From assembly GCA_947034895.1 (NCBI GenBank), contig OX344761.1, positions 24,750,863 through 24,814,862 of the forward strand: a stretch of DNA of 64,000 bases. Reading direction: 5' to 3'. Source of the stretch: Rhytidiadelphus loreus (lineage: Eukaryota > Streptophyta > Bryopsida > Hypnales > Hylocomiaceae). Positions 24,808 to 35,440 of this stretch are shown here, piece by piece (the stretch's first letter is position 1; the number at the start of each line of letters is the position of its first letter). The position numbers and the translations under genes are program-made. Under the pieces are notes generated by a model that searched no databases, was not told where the DNA came from, and worked only from the letters and a program-made list of their open reading frames with translations.

Positions 24808-25394
24808 CTGCCACCAATAAAAATGAATATTAACATCTTTAAGTTAACGATTGCTAAAAACTCTTGTTCATTGCATCAAAATTCTACTTAGATAATCAAT
24901 TTCTGATTCAAATTTATGAATCACGCGGAAACCCTAATTCCAAGCGAAAACCCTAAACCCTAAACATCTGCACCAATACTTCTACTCCCACAACCCCGGA
25001 CCCGCTACGCACCAAGAGCCGCTCGTAAACCCTGAGTTACGTCCCCAGAGATGAGCACCGGTCTCTGGCGCCCCATTCACAGCAGTAGTGACTTGCACAA
25101 AGCTCGCATGGCGTTGCGACTCTTAATGTCACTTGCAGGCTGCCGCAGCAGAAATCGGAGAACAACTCCGAAAATGGAAGCCAAGTAAAAGGGGATATCT
25201 CTGCCAATTCCATGTCAATTGCAGCGGTGGCCCCCATGTGGGATTGCACTACCACTTGCATGCTCATGACCACCGCTCACTCTCCAAAGAACAATTGCAA
25301 CAAAGCAAACTCTGAAAAACTGTCCACCACCACTCTTGCTCGAATTGCAACCAAAAATTTCACGAATTGGAATCCCGGGAAGCTCCTGGACAAC
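24808..25394 (-). pseudogene. Possible first exon (transit peptide) and intron of the carA relic
   Basis: The minus-strand open frame 25037-25273 lies at the expected place upstream of the first certain carA exon. Its product is rich in Ala, Ser, Cys and basic residues late in the frame (SLQVTLRVATP...RDRCSSLGT) and would pass for a chloroplast transit peptide. A donor-like GT follows its end. Between it and the exon at 24807, the minus strand carries three AAACCCTAA-type telo-box motifs in inverse (plus strand 24,929-24,964), which are common near plant gene starts. The link to carA rests on position only. Confidence 0.35.
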
Positions 25395-25570
25395 CTAATG
25401 GATCCGTCAAACACACTTCGCATCGAAAACTTTTCAAAAACTTCTTCAGGCCCATTCTTCAAAGAATGTGCCCTCTTCAATTCAAGGAGAGAGTGCCCCT
25501 TCCCCATTCTCTAAAGATTGAGAATGGGGAGAAGGTGTCAAAACCTCTTGAGTGGATGTACCTCCACCTT
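25395..25570 (+). mobile_element. LTR retrotransposon remnant: polypurine tract and start of LTR, second copy
   Basis: Homologous to 3240-3420: AATTCAAGGAGAGAGTGC, CATTCTCTAAAGATTGAG, then the purine tract GAATGGGGAGAAGG directly followed by TGTCAAAACC at 25535. The open frames ending here (...FNSRREC...) parallel one at 3107-3382 because both lie in the same repeat. No pol motifs are seen. Confidence 0.5.
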
Positions 25571-26165
25571 AAATAGTTAGGTGAATCTAAACATAAATTA
25601 TCATTTATGGTTAGTAACAATTTTTCATTACTCCATCATCAAACTCCCAAATTACACAATGAAACTCTCATTTTGCTTTGTTGGATATTGAAAACTTGTT
25701 GACTTCGACAAGGAATATATAAATTTGGTCGTATTTTGTCAACTTTGGATATCACAATTCCATAGAGCCCACTGGATCTTTGCTAACATCAAACTCCTTG
25801 ACACCTATATGCCTCTTGGATGCTTCATTTGAGGTGGTTGCTTCTTTACACATTAAGATATGTTGTTTGCCTTCAAAAGGCCTACTGAACAAGTATGTTG
25901 TTATTATGTAGTAACTCGACAAATCTTAATGTGGGCTCTTTGCAATAGCATTGCATCCCACCGCAAACACATGTGTGGAAACACTTTGATGATGAAAGGT
26001 TTATGTTGTTCTCCAAAGTTATTCGTGACAACCATTCTTTTTGGACTCCAATATTTGTGTAAAAATTTATGTTGCCAAAGTCTTTGAATCCCAAGACAAA
26101 GCTACAAAAACTTCAATTGGTTGTCACTAGTAACGTGGAGACATTAGATGGGATTTGGCACATTT
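25571..26165. other. Intergenic DNA
   Basis: No gene recognised. It may include LTR sequence continuing from 25535. Confidence 0.45.
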
Positions 26166-26390
26166 GGAGGGCCATGAGTTCCCAATTGTAGGGAACGCAC
26201 TGCATTGCTCCAGCACATTAGTCTGATGTGGCCGAGAGACGGCCATGTCATTGGGGGGGGTGAAATACTTTCAGTTTCTCATTTCAGAAGCAATTTTTTT
26301 TTGTTGGTAATACAACACCGGATCTCCCTTACTGCATTGGGAACAGATTTGAGAATGGTCTGGAAACGGCCTTCTAGTGCAATTGAAACA
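26166..26390 (-). repeat. Double-palindrome dispersed repeat, copy F (reversed)
   Basis: Read on the minus strand it gives TGACATGGCCGTCTCTCGGC, then CCACATCAGA, then GTTCCCTACAATTGGGAAC. This is the same order as copies B and E. The far end (minus strand AAGGCCGTTTCCAGACC, CTGTTCCC) corresponds to the leading part of copies D and E. Confidence 0.55.
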
Positions 26391-26932
26391 CATCTAATGG
26401 TAATAGAGCTCTATTTATTTACTAAATTTTTTACATATTGTAGTATACACAATATATATGTGATTGATATAAATAGGTTTAAATCAAAGCACATGAAAGG
26501 AACCTAAATATTTTTTATTATTCTTTTATGTATATCTATGATTAGGGATTATAGTATTTTCTTTAAATCAACTGTATGTATCCAATTATACCAAAAAAAC
26601 AGAAACAAAAATCTAATTTTATCCATCAATTTTCATTTTCAAATTTTTCTTACAAAATTTTGCAATAACCATATTATGATCACCAAAGCATTCAAGAATT
26701 ATTATTTCACATTAAAATCATCTTTTGACATAAATCTAATCGTTTAGTGATACAAAAGAGATAACTTTAAAAAAAATCGTATGTTTAAAATTCTTTAGTT
26801 AGATTACTAATCAATGATAAGGCTCATTACTGACTTATGGTACATTATCTCTTATGTTTACATAATATGTTTGTGCACTATAACTGTCATGTTAGAAGCG
26901 TTGTTTTTATTTTCTTGTTGAATTTGACATTA
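26391..26932. other. AT-rich intergenic DNA
   Basis: I see nothing in this stretch. Confidence 0.5.
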
Positions 26933-27566
26933 TAGAGCTAGACGGAATTGGTGAAAGATGACATAGAGAGACATGAAGCACAATTAGCCTTGGTTGCGAG
27001 CTTGGATCTTGGTTTTGACCTTGGTGGAGATTTTGGCACTTTGGACGAGAACATTGGTGTCCATGTCTTCCAAGCGAGTGATTAGGGACTCATCTATTTC
27101 AAGTTGAGTTTCCCACATGATGGAGTGAGAGGCGTTTACCTTGGAGTTCCATCCAAACATGCAATCATTCTTTAAGAGTGGTGTAGATTTGACTATTATA
27201 ATATTTGTGAGTTTCTTTAGTTTCTTTTAAATTTTTTCCTCACTATTTATTACTTTAACAACAAAAACTAATAAATAGTAAAGAAAAGCTTCTAAAGAAG
27301 CTAAAAAAAACTCTCATAAGTACCACAAAGTTAAGTTTACATCATTCTTAAAGAATGCATACATGCTAGGATGAAGTTCATAAAGCAAAGCCTCTCACTC
27401 TATCGCATGATGAGTCTTCAATCACCCACATGGAAGACATGAAACAACCAAAGTACCAAAATCCCCGCCAAAGCCAAGACTTAAACTCAAGCTCTCAATC
27501 AAGGCAAACCATGCTCCATGACACTCCATACCACCTTTCGCCAATCCTGCCTAGTTTAGCTTTGTG
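26933..27566. repeat. Large fold-back: two ~300-bp inverted arms
   Basis: The left arm (about 26933-27252) and the reverse complement of the right arm (about 27269-27566) align along their length with an estimated 65-75 percent identity. Paired words include GGAGATTTTGGCACTTTGG with GGGGATTTTGGTACTTTGG, GTGATTAGGGACTCATC with GTGATTGAAGACTCATC, and CATTCTTTAAGAGTGGTGTA with CATTCTTTAAGAATGATGTA. The centre is a perfect 11-bp palindrome (ACTATTTATTA 27242-27252, TAATAAATAGT 27269-27279). A transcript would form a long imperfect hairpin. No transposase or clean terminal repeat is visible. Confidence 0.7.
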
Positions 27567-27772
27567 AGACTAATGAGAAAATAAGAACCATACTTCTTAC
27601 ATGACATCTCATTTATTAAAAAATGTTTGTCATTGGTTGATGTAAAACTCCAAAGGATCCTTCCCTAGGTGCCTCTCATGGGTGGTTTGCTTGTCAAAGA
27701 TTGGTTTACTTTAATTCTAGAAACAAAAGAAGACATACGAATGTAACCACACCAAAGAAGGTTGTTGAAGAA

Positions 27773-28090
27773 CTATGAATTCTGCTTGGCAAAAGAGACG
27801 CTGACGAGGTTGAACAATGGAAGCTCTCTATACGCATGGCCATGGCTTAATTCGTCATTGTGTCCAGTGGTTTTAGAGTAGCCAACAGGGGCAAAGAAAC
27901 AGTGCATGTTGCGGGAGAGAAGGTGGTCAGAGTATTTGCTGTGGGAGAGTGGGAGGAAAGAGAGCGGTGAAGCGCAGCTTGATCCTGCAAACCTAACTTC
28001 GTCGCACCCGGAAGGCCGACTTAAAGCAGCATTATGAGGGCGCGCAACGTATCCACCTGCTCTATCGGAACTTACTAGGCGGCAAAGCAC
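27773..28090 (-). CDS. Unrecognised GC-rich open frame
   Basis: A 105-codon frame starting at an ATG in a GC-rich patch, rich in Ser, His, Arg and small residues. There are no domain motifs I recognise and no clear splice partner. It lies directly downstream, on the same strand, of a leucine-rich-repeat-like relic at 28130-28562, so it could be a piece of the same dead gene or an independent short exon. The basic, Ser-rich content would also suit an organelle presequence. Function unknown. Confidence 0.25.
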   Translation of the reverse strand: MLCRLVSSDRAGGYVARPHNAALSRPSGCDEVRFAGSSCASPLSFLPLSHSKYSDHLLSRNMHCFFAPVGYSKTTGHNDELSHGHAYRELPLFNLVSVSFAKQNS

Positions 28091-28129
28091 CGTCTTCCGA
28101 AATTTGCAACGTTACTTAATTTAGACTAA

Positions 28130-28562
28130 GGTACTCTCACTTGCATTTCGGAGGCGTTGTAGCACAGACAACTAGTGATAGCATATCGAAAAACATATCG
28201 ACTGCTTCACAGGAGAAATTGTGATCTAGAATATCAATGTATTCTAGATTAGCACAGCCACGAAGCGAGTCTTGAATTCAATGACGACATGTTTGCAACA
28301 CCGTTGTATCTTCGCAGCTAGAGGCTTGCACAATTGAACCATCACGCTTGTCGTTGCTCCCTATTCTATTCGAAGAGTTGGAAGCACATCGATCGAAAAT
28401 CATATCTCTTGCCTTGGAGAAGAAACCATGACCCTAGCTAGAGCATCACTGCATTCCTTACGTACAGCGAAGCAAGTCTCGAGTACAAACGACGTCCCTG
28501 AAACTCCGTTGAATGGCTTACACAATTAAAACATCACACATCTCGCTGCTTGCTCATCCCAA
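28130..28562 (-). pseudogene. Possible leucine-rich-repeat gene relic with an internal duplication
   Basis: One minus-strand frame near 28153-28262 reads GCANLEYIDILDHNFS, resembling the C-x-x-L-x-x-L/I-D pattern of F-box/RNI-type leucine-rich repeats. Two segments, about 28258-28365 and 28466-28562, are diverged direct duplicates (minus-strand words ATGGTTCAATTGTGCAAGCC and ATGTTTTAATTGTGTAAGCC, followed in each by GACTCGCTTCG or GACTTGCTTCG). Duplication of repeat-sized units fits a repeat protein. Stops interrupt every frame. The evidence is weak. Confidence 0.3.
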
Positions 28563-28689
28563 GCTGACAATACTCTGTTTTTTAAATAACCTAGAGCACT
28601 CCGATGTCTAGCCATGATGAACCGGAAAACTAACACTTCCTACAGTGAAAAGAAAGCCATGCAGAAGTTCTTCCTGATCTCACTATCTG

Positions 28690-29035
28690 CTGAATGCACG
28701 GGACAATCTGACCACTAAAGTCAATAGAATGATCGATATTTCATGCGGACAGCAAACAATTAGCCATTCAAATATGTGTGCATGCACCTGCAGATTCGAG
28801 CGAGGCAGGGAGTCAGTGGTCACCCTTGCTCCGAGCAGCAGTGGATAACGATTGAGATAACAGGCGCATCCACTTTTCATCGTGACGGGCACACTTCCAT
28901 CGCCTATCCAGGTTTCCACTTTTTCCTACTCACTCTTGTTGCCACAGTCTCTCGATCGGCAGTTGAATCTTTGCTTGCTTCTTCCTCCTGCTCGTGTTCA
29001 CTTTATCGTCTCGGAGCCAAACACAGTCAGGAGCA
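28690..29035 (+). promoter_or_regulatory. Upstream region and probable 5' UTR of psbP
   Basis: A GC-richer region ahead of the psbP start codon, with a pyrimidine-rich stretch (TCTTGTTGCCACAGTCTCTC, 28934 onward) that could hold the transcription start. I see no unambiguous TATA box. An in-frame GTG at 28994 is upstream of the true ATG and is not taken as a start. Confidence 0.35.
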
Positions 29036-30061
29036 ATGGCGTGCACTGCAGCTGTGTCTTCCGGAGTTGTTGGCGTATCGTTGGCCTCGACCAAGAGTGG
29101 CATCTCTGGTGCCTCCGTCACTGTGGCTGCTCCCCGTGTTGCCCTCGCCACAGCCAAAAGTTTCGTCGTCCGAGCGACCAAGAGTGAGGACAGCGATGCC
29201 GCTGTGAGTCGCCGCACGGCGCTTGCATTGGCCGCTGGCATTCTCGTGGCCGGTTCCAGGATTGCACCTGCTAATGCCGCGTACGGTGAAAGCGGTGAGT
29301 AGAATCTGTAATTTCTTGAAACTTGAAGTCTGTTGCTATCATTCAAGTATGTCAGTTCAGGAGGTTCAATTCGTTCTTTGATTGATTTGTTGCTATGATT
29401 TTGTGTGGCAGCCAATGTATTCGGTGCCCTGAAGAAACAGACCGGGTTCAAAAGCTACACTGGCGATGGCTTCAGCGTCGAAATCCCAGCCAAGTGGAAC
29501 CCGAGCAAGGAGAAGGAGTTTCCCGGCACCGTGTTGCGGTACGAGGACAACTTCGATTCGACTAGCAACATGTTCGTATCCATCACCCCCGCGGCCAAGA
29601 GCTCCATCACCGACTACGGCCCGCCGGAGAAGTTCTTGGACGAGGTAAGACTCCCTCCCTCCCACATTTCCATCTTGCATTCTCCATTTGCTTCAAATTC
29701 ACCTGAAACGAATTGAAGACGATCTTAATCACTGGAATGCCGTGTGCAGGTCTCATACCTTCTCGGAAAACAGAGTTACTCTGGAAAGACATCCTCCGAG
29801 GGCGGTTTCTTGAACAACGCCGTGGCCACGGCGTCCGTGCTTGAAGCCAACGCGGTGGAAGTGAACGGCAGGCCTTACTATAAGCTGAGCGTGCTCACGC
29901 GCACGGCCGACGGAGACGAAGGTGGCAAGCACCAGCTCATCGTGGCCACCGTGAAGAACGGCAATTTGTACATGCTGAAGGCGCAAGCCGGCGACAAGAG
30001 ATGGTTCAAGGGCCTGAAGAAGTTCGTCGAGGGCTCATGGAACTCCTTTAACGTGGCTTAG
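29036..30061 (+). CDS. psbP: PsbP, 23-kDa extrinsic protein of the photosystem II oxygen-evolving complex
   Basis: PsbP sits on the lumenal side of photosystem II and stabilises the Mn4CaO5 cluster and its Ca and Cl needs. Exons: 29036-29294, 29412-29644, 29750-30061, joined at GT-AG introns of 117 and 105 nt; total 267 codons. The presequence is bipartite: an Ala/Ser/Val-rich chloroplast part (residues 1 to about 50), then a thylakoid Tat signal with twin Arg 59-60 ([11 protein letters not shown]) ending ANA. The mature protein starts near residue 82 (AYGES) and is about 186 residues, the usual length. Conserved blocks: [39 protein letters not shown], a block starting [15 protein letters not shown] and [11 protein letters not shown]. 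The gene is complete with no lesions. It converges with GET1 downstream. Codon use is GC-rich against AT-rich flanks, as expected of a highly expressed photosynthesis gene. Confidence 0.97.
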
Positions 30062-31814
30062 ATCCTTGCGTTCCATCCTCTACCATTGTACCATGGTCAA
30101 TCCATCCCCTTGTCAATGTACTATAGCCTTGTCGTTTCCTCTGGGACTTGTGATTGCCTCTCTGGGAATGGCGAATCTCTGTATTTGTGATTCCATTTCT
30201 TTTTCGCTTGTTGGTTCTCTCGGGGTGTGGTTTTGGAGCGGGTCGTCTCTCGTTTTGAGGAAGTGTTCGGTTCGCAATCAGGCTTGCATCCTTTCGTTAG
30301 TGATTCTTCTTCCAGGGTGATGGATCTTCTCTTGTGGTGTGGGAAGGCATTCTAGAGTCCCAAAACTTCTTCCCTTGAATTTTTCTCATCTGTTTTTCCC
30401 GTGATTCATTGCTCGGATGTGCGAATGGAATGCGAGGTGAACAGCTGCCATCAAATTGCAACTTCACGTTCACATTTTCATAAAGGATGAGGGATGGAGC
30501 ATGACACCCGACTCAGTCGAATTGAACATCAGGAACTCAGCAATAATCCAGACATAAGGTTGACGTCAACTTCTGCACTTCGATTCTTGCAAATTTTCAT
30601 GCATTTTCAGCACTTCGTGTGCTCTCAATTCTTGACCGTTGAAACCCTCACACCCGTTATCATCAGCCGAAGTTATTCGCTGCCAACCCTAGGAGATGGA
30701 AATATACGCAACAAACCCTAGTTCAAGAATCTCCGCCTGAGTGGAAAAAGTCTCCTCTCTCTGAAAAAGGGACACTGCTCAGAGAGTGGCCAGTTGTTTA
30801 CCTCCACCTTTATTAGTTTCCACCCAATCGCTAATACCATAGTGTTCAAAAGTGCAAATATTCTCCATCACCGTTTTGTGACTTTTCGTAAAGAAAAAGT
30901 AGTATCTGAAGCAAAATCCAATTGTGCCAAAGAGAATCTTTTTGGAGGGCCAAGCGTTGCCTGATTGTGCACTTTTCATCCAATTATCTCATTGGCCAGA
31001 TGGCTGGTGATGCTTTTCCTTACTTGCTGGTAAGGTACCTACACCTAAGTGCAAAATTGACCCTAAGAGTGCAATGAAGAAAATAGTAGAGGGGGATGGT
31101 AGAACAACCAAATTGTTAGTAGAAAATCAAGATTGGAGAGAATAGGAAACTGACAAGAACCACAAACAAATTCCTTTCCCACAAAATAGATGGACTATTG
31201 TACACAAAATATCACAATCTTGAAGCGAAGGCATTGTTAAGCAATGAGGTAGCTCTCCAATAGCTGTAGAATTCTATAATATTCAACCTTGCACCCTAGC
31301 CTCTCATAAAAATAGGCTAATTTTTGGAACAAGTGGACTTTGAGTTTGCTTCATTGAGGATGAAGCAAATGAGGTTGTGCCACATAAGCGGAGTTGGCTA
31401 TTCCCATGTGGCCTATTACCACCTTAAAATCACAGCCATATAAAATTAACAGAACTTTAGGCTCCTTATAACATTTTCCAACTCAGGGATGAAATTGGAG
31501 GTGATAGTTCCCATTCAAGGTTTGATAAGGTGCATACATAATCATCTCAACTTCGACCTTCTTCAAGTAATCCAATGAAAGGTACCCGCCAGTGCGTTTC
31601 AAGTCCAATGGATAGGTGGAAGTTTGAACTTTCTGGCTCTTTTTAATGCAATGGTTCTGCCATTTGTTCAAAACAAAAAAGAAAAAGAAGTTTGAACTTT
31701 AAGCATCTTGTGCAGCACCAAGACTGTTATTGGAGATCAATAACTTAGAATAGAGGACACCCATGCAGTGGGTTGAGATTGACTAAAGGATGTCTGAGAT
31801 TCTCAAGCTCAAGC
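30062..31814. other. Region between convergent psbP and GET1
   Basis: The first 300-400 bp should contain the psbP 3' UTR and the last few hundred the GET1 3' UTR. Both are unresolved, since no strong AATAAA-type signal stands out. A shared telo-box-like AAACCCTAG occurs near 30713. The open frames at 30066-30320 and 30494-30721 look like chance. Confidence 0.4.
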
Positions 31815-33652
31815 TCATGCCCGACGCCATATATTGTTTACCAAGTAACTGGCAACGGTTGTGCTCAGGACCATCCATGGCATAACACTCACCTGCATCC
31901 ACAGCCAACACAAAAAAAAAGTCTAAATCTTGCCTTCTTAAATATTGTTTTGACAAGTCAAAGAGAATTCCAATGCACCATGTTTATCTCTATGCTTTTA
32001 TTTATTACGAGATGGCTAAATTGATCAATTCCGTCGACAAAACATTCATGCACCGTAACTTACATTGACCATGTCTGAATCGCCTCCTCTTACAGCCAAC
32101 ATTCCACCTGCACACGAAAGAAAAAGAAATTAAGCAATTGGAGGACGTCAAATGACAATCTTCGAGAGGAGCCTCTGCATGAATCGGCTGCAATGTGAGG
32201 CCACGAGTCAATCGAGAACAGATAGACTTGTTGACCGGCATATAAATACATTCCGGCATGCTTTTAATTTCATTGACTGTCTGTGCTATTGATCAAACAT
32301 TTCACGATATGATAAAGGAGTTGCAATCAACTTGCACAGATCAGGACCCATACCGAAAGGTCGCAGAAGAGAAGCTGGAACAGAAGCCACGTGCATCTGC
32401 CTGAACCATCCTCCTAATCCGAGGATCACAATCACCTGCACAACGTCCAGTTATAACGTATTTCAAAACCTTCACTCCACATTCTGTCGGAAAATCACAT
32501 AATCAGACGAGCAATATTTTGATGCAAAAGCAAAACTCAATCAAGTCATGAAGGAAATTTGTAATACCTTTATCACAAGAGATAAAGAAAGTTTCGTGGC
32601 TAGCCAGCCATATGCCCCAACACCACTAGGTTGTTTCACTGCGACAAACCAAGGAACAATTAATACAAATTCTTCTCACCATATCCTTCGAGCTCTATAC
32701 TGCCTAATCAGTAGTCAAATCATGCAGTCTCATTTCGTTTCATTTTGTTACATTTCTTTTCATTTTGTTCCATAACATTCTGGAATAGTAACTATATAGC
32801 TTGCACCCTTTCCCGTGTAGCCAAAAAGGAATCTGGAGCACTAACACATTGACGACTTGGCCCACTTGCAAAGCACTGTATTCCATTGTCAAGCACTATC
32901 AAGCATTCAATATCACTCAAATGATCCCACCAGCACCTTCCCGACCAAGGCCTGGATGAAAGGGCACAAACAATTCTAACGACAGACACACACGCCTTTG
33001 CCAAACATAACCTAAAGAGTGAGCACAAAAAGAATCAGAATCTCTTTTCTTGGTTCACCATTCATTGACTCCAAGGCTGTTCCGGCAGGTCCTGAAGAAT
33101 GTCCTCTAATTTTGTTTCAATACTCCAACAATTTCATTCTCTCAGCTAAACCCAATCTACTCAATAACAACTCCATGGATGAAATCCACACCACAAAGAA
33201 AGCTTAAGTCCAAAATAAAAGACAGAAAGCCAATGTACGTCATAACCTACACGCTGCAAGTTCCTTCTCTTTCGCAGCAGCAGCACGTCTCAGCTTCGAA
33301 GACTTGGCAAAAGTCGCAGGCCTGCACGTCACCAACAAATCAGGCTTAACAAATACTCTCAAGACTCAACGCTCTCGTATCCATAACCAGGAACCCTAAA
33401 TTCTATAAGAAAGAAAGAAAGAAAAGAAAGAAGCTCCAGGATTGACGGCGTTTACGTGTTCAGCGCATCGGCCTCTCGATTCAACTCCTTGATCTGGCGC
33501 ACCAATTCCGCCTCCGGCGCTGACATACGCTTCTTAGGAGAACCCCGAGACGGCAGAAACCGGAGCGTAATCTGCAAGAACAAGAGCCCGGAGAACAAGA
33601 GCAACGGCGTCGTGCCGCCCAATCTCTCCACCCCCACCATCATCGCCACCAT
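31815..33652 (-). CDS. GET1: GET1/WRB homologue, ER receptor subunit for tail-anchored protein insertion
   Basis: With its partner GET2/CAML, GET1 receives tail-anchored proteins from the GET3 ATPase at the ER membrane. I assembled six short exons on the minus strand: 33456-33652, 33251-33321, 32568-32638, 32354-32435, 32064-32107, 31815-31892. All introns are GT-AG and all phases agree, giving 180 codons plus TGA. Exon 1 has the N-terminal membrane segment (LLLFSGLLFLQITLRF) and the start of the cytosolic coiled coil (VRQIKELNREADALN). Exon 2 has the most conserved stretch (TFAKSSKLRRAAAAKEKEL). Exon 3 has AYG followed by the second membrane segment, which runs into exon 4 (VIKVIVILGLGGWF). 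Exon 6 is the third segment (VMPWMVLSTTVASYLV). The Arabidopsis protein is of similar size (about 174). The start is the first in-frame ATG after a TGA. The coiled coil is shorter between KEL and AYG than I expect, so exon 3 boundaries are slightly less sure. Confidence 0.88.
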
Positions 33653-33980
33653 CCTCTCAACAACAAATCGACTCCTTCACTTCTGAAATCATCTGAATCC
33701 CCGAAACGCACCATGAACTGCACCCAACGATCACAGAGAATAATGATCCTTCAGGCTCCACTTCTCCGGCTTGTGACACAAATCGGTCCGTCTCACCTTG
33801 TCCAGCCTGCAACTTTCTCCGCGCCTGCCTCCTTCACCACTTCACCGACGGAGCTGGCTCGGCACGATTCCCCAGACAAGAGAAAAGGAAAAATTCATGT
33901 AAGGCGGAACTTCACAAGCCGTATATGTACGGTAGGGGACCGTATATGTACGGTATGGTACGGAGTATGTGTATTGTAAT
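33653..33980 (-). promoter_or_regulatory. GET1 upstream region with a duplicated CCGTATATGTACGG motif
   Basis: The GC-rich leader continues to about 33,890. At about 33918-33955 the near-palindrome CCGTATATGTACGG occurs twice, followed by a third GGTACGG. Each contains a GTAC core, the core bound by SBP-box factors in plants; whether it works here is unknown. The position, about 270-300 bp upstream of the ATG, suits a promoter element. Confidence 0.35.
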
Positions 33981-35377
33981 AATGCAAGGCTTACATCATT
34001 GGATTGATGATTCAACAATAAGCATCTTTCAACTGGATGTAAGTTTAAGGGGGATTTTGCATCTTTAGCTTATCGTGCTCAAACCCAACGCCATACACTT
34101 AAAAAACACATGATCATTTTGTTACTTCTTGTGCTTGAGGGAGTTGCAAGAATGATCCAATTTGGTAAAGTTACGTGTCATTGGATGTGACTCAATATGA
34201 GCACAAATTTTTGTCACTATCATATGCTTCAATTTGTACACCTTTTATGTCATATACACCAAAAAAAAAAAAGACATATTGTAAAACCTTGAAGAGTTAA
34301 AGAAGGCTCTATTTCCTCATAACTTTTCCCTAGATATTGATTATACAAGATGCATGTATCAAAACATGAAAGTCTATGAGAACTTTGTATTGGTTTTTAA
34401 TACACCTATTGTAGAGATTGTACTTTGAAAATTCATAACTTGTTGGTGTCCATATAATGCACAACTAAAGTATGTTGGAACCCTCTTTTAGTTGCCAATA
34501 AGATCCAATAAAAATAATTTATGCTTAGTTGTAATAAGTGGCAATTATAGGTGCACATACCTTAAACTATCCACTCTTTTTTGAGAGCCCTTGGATTTCT
34601 TCTTATTCTTAATCAAAATTGCTAAGTCTATAGAGAGCAATCCATGTGACATGTTAAACCCTCTACCTATAGGTCCTCAACATTGCATTTACTTAGGTCA
34701 TAAAACTACTCTAGGTGGAGCAAACCTATCCATCTATATACCTTCCCATCTTCTCATTTGTTCTTTGACCACCCGTCAAAATAGGGTTGGAGGTAGAAGC
34801 CCACCCTAGGCTATTCAATGTCAAATTATAGGCAAACCAACCTTGTGATTGTCTTTCAAACAAATCCTATAATAAATGCTTCATTTAACATCAAAGTTAT
34901 CTGTGATCTTCTTGGAGGATTAAAGAGACTACAAGAATTTATAAAAAAGTATTTAGACCAATTGACCCCCATATAATCAACAAGCCCTTGCCAAATAAAC
35001 TAAGTAAAATGGTTGTCACACTAGTTTGTTCCTTGGAAGATAATGTGATCACAACCAATCTATACATTTGCTAGAGAGTAAGACTTCTAATCAATGTCTA
35101 TATATAGAAAAGGTTTTGCATTAGATGTAATTCAACTAGTGAATAGGACTATGAATTCCCCTACATTCTCGTGAGTCAAACATTCATCCACCATTAGATG
35201 TTTTCTAGCTACTTTCGAGGGTCGTTTTAGGTTGGTTCCCCTTGTTGGATGTTGGGAATCAGTCACTAGTTAATAGAATTAAAAATAATAATAATTAAAA
35301 TTTAAACTTAAAAAAAAAATTAATTAATTAATTAAATTTTTTCAAAAGAAAATTAAAAAAAATTAATTATTATTATC
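33981..35377. other. AT-rich intergenic DNA
   Basis: No gene recognised. The open frame 34591-34809 has no motif. The AT tract at 35280-35375 belongs to repeat copy C. Confidence 0.5.
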
Positions 35378-35440
35378 TGATGTGGTAATTGCCATGCTAC
35401 GTCAATAGGCTGCTATGGTAGAGTTCCCACAGTTTGGGAA
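35378..35440 (+). repeat. Double-palindrome dispersed repeat, copy C (core)
   Basis: CTGATGTGGTAATTGCCATG, then CTACGTCA, then GTTCCCACAGTTTGGGAAG, after an AT-only tract (35280-35375). The leading part, with GGTTCCCC and GTTGGGAAT, is at 35235-35265. Confidence 0.55.

Noticed and set aside
28930..29451. 173-codon minus-strand frame over psbP exon 1
   Set aside because: It is the antisense of the GC-rich psbP coding sequence; the plus-strand product is certain.
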